In this document: one piece after another, positions 38,583-47,127 of the stretch
Layout of the letters: every line of letters begins with the position of its first letter
Numbering within the stretch: position 1 is the stretch's first letter
Assembly: GCA_036832975.1 (NCBI GenBank)
Contig: DAITQM010000002.1
Location: 1 to 64,000 of the forward strand
Direction of reading: 5' to 3'
DNA length: 64,000 nucleotides
Source of the DNA: DAITQM01 sp036832975
GTDB taxonomy: Bacteria; Pseudomonadota; Gammaproteobacteria; Xanthomonadales; Wenzhouxiangellaceae
Made by a program: the position numbers and the translations under genes
The notes under the pieces: model-generated
Seen by the model: the letters and a program-made list of their open reading frames with translations, nothing else
Databases searched by the model: none
What the model was told of the DNA's origin: nothing

Positions 38583-39539
38583 TTAACCAGCCCTCTGGCC
38601 GTCGCCGCCGGCGTGATCAGCGGTCCCGGCGGCGCGGTTCTTCTTGGCGAGCGCACGGCGCCCCATTCTTTAGCCGGCTGGTGGGAATTTCCGGGAGGAA
38701 AGATCGCAGCGGGCGAAACCCATCACCAGGCGCTCCGCCGCGAACTGCAAGAAGAACTCGGCATCACGCTGCACGCCAGCCGGCCGCTGATGACCTTCGA
38801 TGCCCCAGGACCGCGCCCGGTCAGGATCCACCTACGCGAAGTGCTCGCCCATGACGGCACACCGGCCGGCCGCGAGGGCCAGAAGCTGGCCTGGGTCGAA
38901 CGGGACGCGCTCGCCACCTGGCCGCTGCTGCCCGCCGACCGCCCGGCCCTCGCGGCGCTGACGCTGCCGCCGCGCTACGCCATCACTCCGGCAACGCCGG
39001 AGGCGGCCGCGGCTGCACTGCTGAGCGCGCTCCAGGAGGGACGGGTCGCGGGCGAGATGATGATCCAGATTCGCCTGCCCGGCTTGGCGGAGCCGGCGCT
39101 CGGCGACTTTCTCGCGCCGTTCGCGGCGCCGCTCAATGCCGCCGGTATCCCCTGGCTGGTCAATACCGATCCGGAACACGCCCTGGCCCTCGGCGCCTCG
39201 GGAGTCCACTTGACCGCCGCCCGGCTTAAAGCGACCCGCCGTGATGTGGTCGCCGGCTGGCGTGCGGCGCGACCGGGTTGGCGGGTCGCCGCCTCGTGTC
39301 ACGATGCCGCCGAGGTAGCCCAAGCCGCCGCCTGTGACGTCGATTTCATCTGTCTCGGCCCGCTCCGCACCACGTCCAGCCACCCCGGCCGCCGACCGCT
39401 CGGCTGGGACGGTTTGGCGGCCTTGGCGATCGGTGCACCGCTCGCCGTCTATGCCCTGGGGGGGATCGGATTCGACGATTTCGACCAGGCCCGCGAAGCG
39501 GGTGCCGCCGGCATCGCCGGTATCCGGGGTTTCTGGTGA
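38541..39539 (+). CDS. Nudix hydrolase fused to ThiE-like domain (MutT-type)
   Basis: A 332-residue fusion. The N-terminal Nudix domain has the box GGKIAAGETHHQALRREL...EELG near residues 51-73, as in MutT, which clears 8-oxo-dGTP. The C-terminal half (about 150-330) is a thiamine-phosphate-synthase-like TIM barrel (GASGVHLTAARL, DFICLGPLRTTSSHPG, YALGGIGFDDF). Secondary fusions of this sort follow secA in many proteobacteria. The first 14 residues from GTG 38541 are encoded by the inserted element; GTG 38612 is the next in-frame alternative but cuts into the domain. The original start was probably GTG 38319, inside secA. Confidence 0.85.
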   Translation: MNLIKSSKIYATIGLTSPLAVAAGVISGPGGAVLLGERTAPHSLAGWWEFPGGKIAAGETHHQALRRELQEELGITLHASRPLMTFDAPGPRPVRIHLREVLAHDGTPAGREGQKLAWVERDALATWPLLPADRPALAALTLPPRYAITPATPEAAAAALLSALQEGRVAGEMMIQIRLPGLAEPALGDFLAPFAAPLNAAGIPWLVNTDPEHALALGASGVHLTAARLKATRRDVVAGWRAARPGWRVAASCHDAAEVAQAAACDVDFICLGPLRTTSSHPGRRPLGWDGLAALAIGAPLAVYALGGIGFDDFDQAREAGAAGIAGIRGFW

Positions 39540-40909
39540 ACCCGGCCGGCGAGCGCCTTGCCTTGCACCGCCCGTCGCTGCGCGCCCGGCTGATGCTGCT
39601 CGGCATCCTCGCTTTGTTATTCAGCCTGAGCGGCGTCGGCATCGCGCTTGACCGGGCCTTTTCCGCCGCGACCATCAGCGCCATCGAGGAGCGGCTCGAA
39701 AATATCGTCTTGCTGCTCCTGGCGCACGTCGATCCCGACCAATCGCGTCTCGGTTTCGAGGCCCCGCCGGCCGACGAGCGCCTGCTGCAGCCCGAATCGG
39801 GCCTGTTCGCCGGCATCGCCGGCGCCGATTGGCACTGGCAATCGCCGTCGGCCGTGCTGCACGGCGGGCCGGAGATCGGTCCGGCGACGCCCGGCGGCGG
39901 CACCTTCAGCCTGCCGCAGCCGGACCGGCCGTGGTTTCTGTACACCCAGCATGTCGTATTCGAGACCGATCAGGATGGCGTTCTGAACAACGAGATCCCC
40001 CTGGTTGTCTGGGCGGCGCAGGCGGCCGCCGAATACGAACGGCAGATGGCCAGTTACCGGCGCGGACTGTGGCCTTACCTGGCCGGTGCGGCGCTCGTCG
40101 TGTCGTTGATGCAGTATCTCGGGATGGCGCTCGGCATGCGCCCATTCCGCCGCGTGCTGGCCGAGATCAAGGCCGTCGAACGGGGCGCCAGCGACACGAT
40201 CGGCGACGACTACCCGAGCGAATTGCAACCCCTGACCGCCAACATCAACGCCCTGCTCGCCACCGAACGCGCCAACCGCGAGCGCTATCGCCGCGCCCTG
40301 GACGACCTGGCGCACAGCCTCAAAACGCCGCTCGCCGTCGTCCGCCAGATCCTCGAAGGCCCGTCACCGGCCGCTGCCGATCTGCCGGTCGCCGGCCAGG
40401 CGCTCGACGACATGCAACAGACCATCGGCCGCCACCTCGAGCGGGCCGGCCAGGTGGCGCGCCGCACCCATGCCCCGGCGCTGGCACTTATGCCTTTGGC
40501 CCGCCGCTTGAGCGCTGCGCTTGGCCGGGTGTATGGGCCACGCGGCATCGGTCTCGAATGCGCGATCCCGGCGAATTTGACCGTCCGCTGCGAGGAGCGC
40601 GACTTGCTGGAAATCATCGGCAATCTTCTGGAAAATGCGTGCAAGTACGGCCGCTCGCGGGTCCGTATCAGCGCTAGGTCCGTGGCTCGCGGCGGTTGCG
40701 AGATCCGCGTCGAAGACGACGGCCCGGGCATTTCGGCGGTCGATTTTTCACGCTTCCTCGAACGCGGTACGCGCGGCGACCGGCAGGCCGAAGGGCAAGG
40801 TCTCGGCCTGGCGCTGGTCGCCGAGCTGGCCGCCGCTTATCGGGCGGAATTGACGCTCGATCGCTCGCCGCTCGGCGGCGCCGCGCTGCGTCTGATTTTT
40901 CCGGGTTGA
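39536..40909 (+). CDS. Sensor histidine kinase, PhoQ-like layout
   Basis: A 457-residue membrane kinase. Helix 1 is at about 17-38, a periplasmic sensor domain at about 40-178, and helix 2 at about 180-200, followed by HAMP-like and HisKA regions with His260 in DDLAHSLKTPL. The HATPase domain has NLLENACKYG, DDGPGI and GQGLGLALV. The short PhoQ-type DHp motif suggests a divalent-cation or envelope-stress sensor, which is an inference. The GTG start overlaps the Nudix-ThiE stop (GTGA). No response regulator is adjacent, so the partner must be elsewhere. Confidence 0.88.
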   Translation: MNPAGERLALHRPSLRARLMLLGILALLFSLSGVGIALDRAFSAATISAIEERLENIVLLLLAHVDPDQSRLGFEAPPADERLLQPESGLFAGIAGADWHWQSPSAVLHGGPEIGPATPGGGTFSLPQPDRPWFLYTQHVVFETDQDGVLNNEIPLVVWAAQAAAEYERQMASYRRGLWPYLAGAALVVSLMQYLGMALGMRPFRRVLAEIKAVERGASDTIGDDYPSELQPLTANINALLATERANRERYRRALDDLAHSLKTPLAVVRQILEGPSPAAADLPVAGQALDDMQQTIGRHLERAGQVARRTHAPALALMPLARRLSAALGRVYGPRGIGLECAIPANLTVRCEERDLLEIIGNLLENACKYGRSRVRISARSVARGGCEIRVEDDGPGISAVDFSRFLERGTRGDRQAEGQGLGLALVAELAAAYRAELTLDRSPLGGAALRLIFPG

Positions 40910-40917
40910 ACTGCATC

Positions 40918-41751
40918 GTGTCACAACCGAAAAAAAGCGCCACTCCGACTTCCCAGGTATCGGCCCCGGGCGCCGCCATCGACCGGCTGCTCGCCGTCAT
41001 GCGGCGTCTGCGCGACCCGCAAAACGGCTGCCCGTGGGACATCGCCCAGGATTTTGCGACGATCGCGCCTTACACCATCGAAGAAGCCTACGAAGTCGCC
41101 GACGCCATCGCCCACGGCGACCGCGAAGCGCTGTGCGCCGAACTCGGTGACCTGTTGTTCCAGGTCGTCTTCCACGCCGAAATGGCGCGCCAGCGCGGCT
41201 GGTTCGATTTCGCCGCAGTGGCCGCCGGCATCGCCGGCAAGATGGAACGCCGGCACCCGCACGTATTCGGTGACGAAACGGTTGAGAATGCGGCCGAACA
41301 AAGCACCCGCTGGGAGGCGATGAAAGCCGCCGAGCGCCGCGCGAAGGCCCCCGACCCGCAGGCCCATTCGCTGCTTGACGGCATTCCGCGCGGCCTGCCG
41401 GAACTGTCCCGCGCCGTCAAACTGCAACAACGTGCCGCCCGCGTCGGCTTCGACTGGAAAACCGCAAGCGAAATCCTGACCAAACTCGACGAGGAAACCG
41501 GAGAATTGCAGGCGGCGATCGACGCCGGCGAGCCCGAGGCCCGCGAAGACGAACTCGGCGATGTCCTGTTCGTCATCGCCAACCTGGCGCGCCGGCTCGA
41601 GGTCGATCCCGGCAGTGCCCTACGGCGCGCCAACCTGAAATTCGAGCGCCGCTTCCGGGCCATGGAAAAGGCCGCCGGCGAGCGCTTGGCCGAGATGACG
41701 CTCGAAGAAATGGAAGCGCTGTGGCAGGATGTGAAAAAAACCATCGGTTGA
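40918..41751 (+). CDS. mazG: Nucleoside triphosphate pyrophosphohydrolase MazG
   Basis: A 277-residue all-alpha NTP pyrophosphatase with two MazG repeats. The first has CPWD near 38-41 and EEAYEVADAI...ELGDLLFQVVFH. The second has KLDEETGELQAAI...DELGDVLFVIANLAR, with the metal-binding EExxE and ExxD patterns. It hydrolyses NTPs and can lower ppGpp. The GTG 40918 start is 8 bp after the kinase gene. Its stop touches the rmuC start. Confidence 0.93.
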   Translation: MSQPKKSATPTSQVSAPGAAIDRLLAVMRRLRDPQNGCPWDIAQDFATIAPYTIEEAYEVADAIAHGDREALCAELGDLLFQVVFHAEMARQRGWFDFAAVAAGIAGKMERRHPHVFGDETVENAAEQSTRWEAMKAAERRAKAPDPQAHSLLDGIPRGLPELSRAVKLQQRAARVGFDWKTASEILTKLDEETGELQAAIDAGEPEAREDELGDVLFVIANLARRLEVDPGSALRRANLKFERRFRAMEKAAGERLAEMTLEEMEALWQDVKKTIG

Positions 41752-43158
41752 ATGCCCGTGAACCTCGATACCTCGACGTTACTGCTCATTGTGCTCACCC
41801 TGTTCGGTGTCGGCGCGCTGGCCGTGGCCGCCACCGTGTTCTGGTTGCGCCGCCGCGGCGCGGTCGATCACGACCAAGACCGCCGGCTGGATGCCGAATA
41901 TCACACCGCCTTGGGCCGCGAGCAGGCACTGGCGGCGCGCCTTCAGGAATTGCGCGCCGAACTCGCCGCCGGGCAGGCGAAACTCGACCAGGCGCAGGCC
42001 GGGCGCCATGAAGCCGAACGCAAACTCGCCGAAGGCGAGGCGCGTCATGCCGCCGAGCGCCGCCATTTCGAAACCCAACAGGCGGCGCTGGTCAACGCCG
42101 AGCAACGTCTGAGCGAAACCTTTCGCCATATCGCCAATGAGATCTTCGCCGACAAGAGCAAGCAGTTCAGCTCGCTCGGCCGCGAAACGCTCGGCGCGTT
42201 GTTGGCCCCCGTCGAGCAGCAACTGAAAGAGTTCGGCAAACTGGTCGAAACCCGCCACCACGAAGATAAAACCCGCCACGCCCTGCTCGAAAAAGAACTC
42301 GCCGGCCTCAAAGCCTTGAACGAAAACCTCGGCGCCGAAGCGCGCCAGCTCGCCGAGGCGCTGCGCGGCGACGTCAAAGTGATGGGCAACTGGGGCGAAA
42401 TGAAACTCGAACGGCTGCTCAACCTCGCCGGCCTCGAAAAAGGCCGCGAATACGACCTGCAAGTCGAGCTGAAAAGCGAAGACGGCGACCGCCTTAGGCC
42501 CGACGCCGTCGTCTGGCTGCCCGACGGCAAATGTATCGTCATCGACGCCAAAGTCTCGCTCGAACACTACCGCCGGTTGCGCGCCGCGGCGCACGACGAA
42601 GAGCGCGAGGCGGCCCTCAAAGCCCACCTCAATTCGCTGCGCCAACATGTGCGCACGCTCGGCGGCAAGGAATACCAAAACCTGCAAGCGCTCAACAGTC
42701 CGAATTTCGTACTGATGTTCGTGCCCAGCGAACCGGCCTATCTCGAAGCCCTGCAAGCCGACGAGAGTCTGCTGGAAATGGCCCACCAGCAAAACGTCGT
42801 CCTGCTCTCGCCGACCAACCTGCTCGCCACCTTGCGCACCGTGGCCAGCATCTGGCACGCCTTCCGGCAGAACGAAAACGCCCTCGAAATCGCCCGCCGC
42901 GGCGGCCTGCTGTACGACAAATTCGTCGGCTTCGTCGACAACCTCAAGGAAATCGGCGGCCGTCTCGACCAGGCACGCGACGCCTACGACCAGGCCTTCG
43001 CCCAACTCAGCACCGGCCGCGGCAACCTGATCCGCCAATCCGAACAATTGCGCGAACTCGGCGCCCGCGCCGCCAAACAACTCGATACCCGCCTCATCGA
43101 ACAAAGCGGCGAAGACGAGGCCGAAAACGACGGCGCTCCCACCTCGCCAACCGCCTGA
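41752..43158 (+). CDS. rmuC: DNA recombination protein RmuC
   Basis: A 468-residue protein with an N-terminal membrane segment (about 8-30) and a long coiled coil (about 35-190). The RmuC nuclease-like domain follows (about 200-410: MGNWGEMKLERLLNLAGL, DAVVWLPDGKCIVIDAKVSLEHY). RmuC limits inversions at short inverted repeats, and it is found in a genome rich in such repeats. ATG 41752 follows directly on the mazG stop. Confidence 0.95.
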   Translation: MPVNLDTSTLLLIVLTLFGVGALAVAATVFWLRRRGAVDHDQDRRLDAEYHTALGREQALAARLQELRAELAAGQAKLDQAQAGRHEAERKLAEGEARHAAERRHFETQQAALVNAEQRLSETFRHIANEIFADKSKQFSSLGRETLGALLAPVEQQLKEFGKLVETRHHEDKTRHALLEKELAGLKALNENLGAEARQLAEALRGDVKVMGNWGEMKLERLLNLAGLEKGREYDLQVELKSEDGDRLRPDAVVWLPDGKCIVIDAKVSLEHYRRLRAAAHDEEREAALKAHLNSLRQHVRTLGGKEYQNLQALNSPNFVLMFVPSEPAYLEALQADESLLEMAHQQNVVLLSPTNLLATLRTVASIWHAFRQNENALEIARRGGLLYDKFVGFVDNLKEIGGRLDQARDAYDQAFAQLSTGRGNLIRQSEQLRELGARAAKQLDTRLIEQSGEDEAENDGAPTSPTA

Positions 43159-43648
43159 TCCCGCAGGAGCGCCGGCGCGGTGGTCGGGCCGGTAAAGCGA
43201 AGTTTTCAGCCAAAGCCAGAACCGAACAATGATAGATCATGACGCGCGACCGCAAACTGGCGGCCTATGACGTCCGTCTTTTCAGTGGCTGAACGATACG
43301 GCTTCTAACCGAACTTTAATCTCCGGCCGTATATACTGATAGACTGAATTTGTGAATCCGGATGGCACATCAGTGTCTCCCCCACTGCTTGCTGTGGATC
43401 ACCTCTTTTTCTCCCGCTTGCGGGGGCGCACCCCTTTCATACCCCCTTCCCGACCTTCCCCCTTCAAGGGGGAAGGAGAGGTTCATACCCCCTTCCCAGC
43501 CTTCCCCCTTCCAGGGGGAAGGAGTGGTGCGCTCCCCCCGCTTGCGGGGGATCACCTCTTTTCCCCCTCCCTCGCTTGCGGGGGAGGGCTGGGGAGGGGG
43601 CTTGTATAAAATAACCCTATCACCCTATCGCTACAGAGGAGCATCCCG
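43159..43648. repeat. Intergenic region with G/C-block palindromes (about 43400-43605)
   Basis: 490 bp without a real gene; the short frames here are by-products of the repeats. From about 43400 to 43605 there are repeated pyrimidine/purine blocks. CCTTCCCCCTTCAAGGGGGAAGG and a near copy each fold into perfect hairpins, and CCCGCTTGCGGG occurs three times. They could act as transcription barriers between rmuC and the sugar dehydrogenase gene. AGAGGAG at about 43635 is the ribosome binding site of the next gene. Confidence 0.75.
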
Positions 43649-44968
43649 ATGTCTGACAGGACGTTGCCATTCCGTTATATACCCACCCTTGGCGTTGCGT
43701 TGTTCGCCCTGCCGCTGTACGCCGGAACCGTCGTCATCCCGCCCGATGTGACGGTCGATCCGCTGGTCGGCGGGTTCAGCGCACCGCTCGCCGCGCGTCA
43801 TGCCGGCGACGGCTCCGGCCGGTTGTTTATCGTCGAACAAAATGGCGTCATCAAAATTTTCGATGGCAGTCAGGTGCTGGCGACACCGTTTCTCGATCTC
43901 AGCGGCATCACCACCGCCGCCGGCGAGGGCGGCCTGCTCGGTCTCGATTTCCACCCCGACTTCGCCAGCAACGGCAAGTTCTACGTCGATTTCACCGCCG
44001 ACGGCCTGGCCGGCGTGCCGGTCGGTGATACGGTGATCGCCGAATATCAGGTGAGCGCCGGCAATCCGAACGTCGCCGATCCCACAAGCCGCAGGATCCT
44101 GTTGACCATCCGCCAGGATTTCACCAACCACAACGGCGGCAATGTCCTGTTCGGCCCGGACGGTTATCTTTATATCGGCATGGGCGATGGCGGCGGAGGC
44201 AATGACACGTGCAACCGGGCGCAGACGCTCGATCCGGCGAATTTGACGCCCAATTGCGGCGTCGCCGGCGGCAGCCCGCCCCAATCATTGGCCCTGCTCG
44301 GCAAAATGCTGCGTCTCGACGTCGATAACACGACGCCGCCCGGCGCCAACCAACTGTGCGGCGCGAATCCCGACGGTTCGGCGCAATACGCGATCCCTGC
44401 CGACAACCCGTTCATCGGCGCCGACCTCAACAACGCCTGCGACGAAGTCTGGGCCTTCGGCCTGCGTAACCCGTTCCGTTTCAGCTTCGACCGCTCGGCG
44501 GGCGATCTGTGGATCGGCGATGTCGGACAGAATGCCTGGGAAGAGATCGATTTCGAACCGCTCGTCACGTTCGGCGGCATCAATTACGGTTGGAACCCAT
44601 GCGAAGGCACCCACCCGCGCGGCAACCCCAATCCTGCTTCGGTCTGCACCTTCAGCAGTGAGTTTCCGGTGATGGAATACGACCATCAGTTCGGGCGCTG
44701 CTCGATCACCGGCGGGTACCGCTATCGCGGCTCTGTAGCCTCGCTGTGGGGTGATTACCTGTTCGGCGATTTCTGTTCCGGAGAAATTTTTCTCGCTCAG
44801 GAAACGTCTCCCGGTACCTGGGAGTTTGTTGTCTTAGACGACATCGGCGTCAACTTGAATTCGTTCGGCGAAACCGAACAGGGCGACCTTATCGCCGTGC
44901 GCCAAGACGGTCAGTTGTTCATCTTCAACGGCGACACCGAAGTCATCCTCGCTGACAGTTTCGAATAA
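43649..44968 (+). CDS. Exported PQQ-dependent sugar dehydrogenase (glucose/sorbosone type)
   Basis: A 439-residue six-bladed propeller of the soluble glucose/sorbosone dehydrogenase family, which oxidises sugars in the periplasm with PQQ. A signal peptide occupies about 1-25. Typical segments are RLFIVEQNGVIKIF, GEGGLLGLDFHPDF (catalytic region), TNHNGGNVLFGPDGYLYIGMGDGGGG and WAFGLRNPFRFSFD. Extra Cys residues suggest disulfides. It ends EVILADSFE, a tail also present at the end of the FG-GAP protein at 47128. The gene lies 29 bp before the cytochrome gene, which could accept its electrons. Confidence 0.88.
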   Translation: MSDRTLPFRYIPTLGVALFALPLYAGTVVIPPDVTVDPLVGGFSAPLAARHAGDGSGRLFIVEQNGVIKIFDGSQVLATPFLDLSGITTAAGEGGLLGLDFHPDFASNGKFYVDFTADGLAGVPVGDTVIAEYQVSAGNPNVADPTSRRILLTIRQDFTNHNGGNVLFGPDGYLYIGMGDGGGGNDTCNRAQTLDPANLTPNCGVAGGSPPQSLALLGKMLRLDVDNTTPPGANQLCGANPDGSAQYAIPADNPFIGADLNNACDEVWAFGLRNPFRFSFDRSAGDLWIGDVGQNAWEEIDFEPLVTFGGINYGWNPCEGTHPRGNPNPASVCTFSSEFPVMEYDHQFGRCSITGGYRYRGSVASLWGDYLFGDFCSGEIFLAQETSPGTWEFVVLDDIGVNLNSFGETEQGDLIAVRQDGQLFIFNGDTEVILADSFE

Positions 44969-44996
44969 TTCCGGCCGTGCCCGGTAAACTGCGCCG

Positions 44997-46904
44997 ATGC
45001 TTGGCTTGTTCGACACCCTACAGCAGCATTCGGGCCGCCGCCCGTGGTGCGTTTTAGCGCTCGCTCTCGCCACCGGCCTTGGTGCTCACCCCGGCAGCGC
45101 GGCATCTGCCAAAACCACTCAGTCCGCGATCGGCGAATGCGCTGCCTGCCACCGCGGCGCGGTGCAGGAATACCTCAGCCACGGCATGGCGCGCAGCATC
45201 GGCCCGGCTGGTACGGTGGCGACCGGCACCATCGAAGACCGCCAACTCGGCCGGCGCTATCGACTGGCCCGCGACCAGGAGCAGACGGTTCTGACGACCA
45301 CGCTGGCCGGCGGCGGCGTGCTGCGCCAGCGCATCGTCGGCCGGATCGGCGGCGATAACTTCGCCACCTCGTGGGTTGGCGAGGCGTTGCACCCGCTGAC
45401 CGGCCAACCCACGGGGCGGCTTTATTTCGCGCCCCTCGAATCGACCCCCAGCGGCCTGCACCTCGCGCCGTTCGCGCTATACAGCGACGACCGTTCGATC
45501 GGCCTGCCGCTGACCGGCAACTGCCTCGGCTGCCATACCCTCACCGCGCTCGCCACCTTGCCCGGTGCGGCGCGGCGCCAGACCGGTCGCCCGGAAGAGC
45601 CCCCCGCCGGCACGCTATTCCCGGCCCATCAACTCGGCGGCGATGCCTTCGCGCACCTGCAACCGATCGGTTGTGCCGGCTGCCACGGCGACACCCAGGC
45701 CCACCTCGCCGCAATGACCGCCGAACCGCCGGCCGGCGATATCGCGATCGCCCGCCTCGGCGCCCTGTCGCCCGGCGCCCAGCGTGACCGTTGCGCGCTC
45801 TGTCATCTGCAAGGCGACGCCCGGCTCGATTTGGTGCAAGGCCGTATCGATCACGAGCAGCCGCTGGCCGGGCAAATCCCGGTGCTCGTCCCGGCGCAGC
45901 CCAAAGAAGACGATTTCCGCTTCGTCGGCCAGCTCGAACGGCTCGCCTTAGCGGCCTGTTTCCGCGCCACCCAGGCGATGACCTGCACCACCTGCCACCG
46001 CCCGCACCGCGCCGTGCGTGCGCAGGGGCTGGACGACTTCAACGCTCGCTGCCAAACCTGCCACGACCCCGGTCCGGCGCACACAAGTTTGAGCGTCGAA
46101 GCGGCCACCGGGCGCCCGGCGCGCAGCGCGGCAGGTTGCGTCGATTGCCACATGCGGCGGAGCCAGCCTTTCGACCTGCCCAACATCCAAAGCGCCGACC
46201 ACGACATCCGCCGCTACCTCACCCCGCCCCAACGCCAACCGACGCACCGCGCCTTTGCCGATCCGCAAGGCGAATTGCGCCTTTACGACGACGGCCGTCT
46301 GGCCGGCGCGTTGGCGAGCGAGGCAGGGCAAAAATGGCAGAACGCAGTGCTCGCCCTCGGTGAAGTCAGTCGCGGCCGTTTCACAGCCGCGCAGCAAAAA
46401 TTCGATCGCCTGCCGGCGCCGGGCAGCGAAGCGGCGCGCGGCACGCCGTTGCCCGCCGAACTGGCCCCCATCCAAACTCTGTCGGCCTGGCACCATTCCA
46501 GAGCGTTGACCTTGATGGTCAACGGCCGACTGGACGAGGCGCGCGCCGCCTTCGACGACGCCCTGGCGCTCGACTCCCTCGACCCCGACGCCCTCCTCGG
46601 GCGTGCCCGCCTCAGCCTCGATCGTCTCGACCTCCCGACCCTGCTCCAGGACACCCAGACCCTGATCGACCACTACCCCAACGCCGAACAACCCTGGGAC
46701 CTGCGCCTGACCCTCGCCGAACGCCTCAGCCGCCCCGACCTCGCGAAGGCCGCCCTCGAACAAACCACCGCCCTTTGGCCAAACAACGCCCAGAATTGGT
46801 ATAAATTGGGGATGTTCTACCAGCAAGCCGGCCAAACCGAAGCCGCGGCCCGCGCCCTGGAAACGGCGAAGCGGCTGGATCCGGCATTAGGGTCGGCGAA
46901 ATAA
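44997..46904 (+). CDS. Seven-haem c-type cytochrome with C-terminal TPR domain
   Basis: A 635-residue exported protein. A signal peptide occupies about 1-36. Seven CxxCH haem-binding motifs are present (CAACH at 48-52, then CLGCH, CAGCH, CALCH, CTTCH, CQTCH and CVDCH). The last 170 residues form TPR-like helical repeats (ARAAFDDALALDSLDPDALL, NWYKLGMFYQQAGQTEAA). This architecture is found in the cytochrome c554/doxx-type multihaem TPR proteins, and the redox partner is unknown. It follows the sugar dehydrogenase gene by 28 bp, so the two may form an electron-transfer pair. Confidence 0.85.
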   Translation: MLGLFDTLQQHSGRRPWCVLALALATGLGAHPGSAASAKTTQSAIGECAACHRGAVQEYLSHGMARSIGPAGTVATGTIEDRQLGRRYRLARDQEQTVLTTTLAGGGVLRQRIVGRIGGDNFATSWVGEALHPLTGQPTGRLYFAPLESTPSGLHLAPFALYSDDRSIGLPLTGNCLGCHTLTALATLPGAARRQTGRPEEPPAGTLFPAHQLGGDAFAHLQPIGCAGCHGDTQAHLAAMTAEPPAGDIAIARLGALSPGAQRDRCALCHLQGDARLDLVQGRIDHEQPLAGQIPVLVPAQPKEDDFRFVGQLERLALAACFRATQAMTCTTCHRPHRAVRAQGLDDFNARCQTCHDPGPAHTSLSVEAATGRPARSAAGCVDCHMRRSQPFDLPNIQSADHDIRRYLTPPQRQPTHRAFADPQGELRLYDDGRLAGALASEAGQKWQNAVLALGEVSRGRFTAAQQKFDRLPAPGSEAARGTPLPAELAPIQTLSAWHHSRALTLMVNGRLDEARAAFDDALALDSLDPDALLGRARLSLDRLDLPTLLQDTQTLIDHYPNAEQPWDLRLTLAERLSRPDLAKAALEQTTALWPNNAQNWYKLGMFYQQAGQTEAAARALETAKRLDPALGSAK

Positions 46905-47127
46905 ACTTCAGGTTTTCGCATCCCATTCGGAATTCGGCCCGCTGTGGGCTGCAACAGGGGGCACGCGCAGGATTGGCCGCCAGGTAGGCGCGTCTGCGGA
47001 TACGGCAGGAAATCGTGGAATGGGGTGGTTATACTTCATTGCGGCACTTCGTGTGGGGAATTTGTGATGTTTTGCGTCGCGCCGTGAATCCAGGTCATAA
47101 AGTTTAATTACTACAGGAGCGTTCGTC

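Noticed and set aside
43352..43751. Small proteins across the rmuC-sugar dehydrogenase spacer
   Set aside because: The frames are Pro/Ser-rich readings of G/C-block palindromes, with no ribosome binding site or family pattern.
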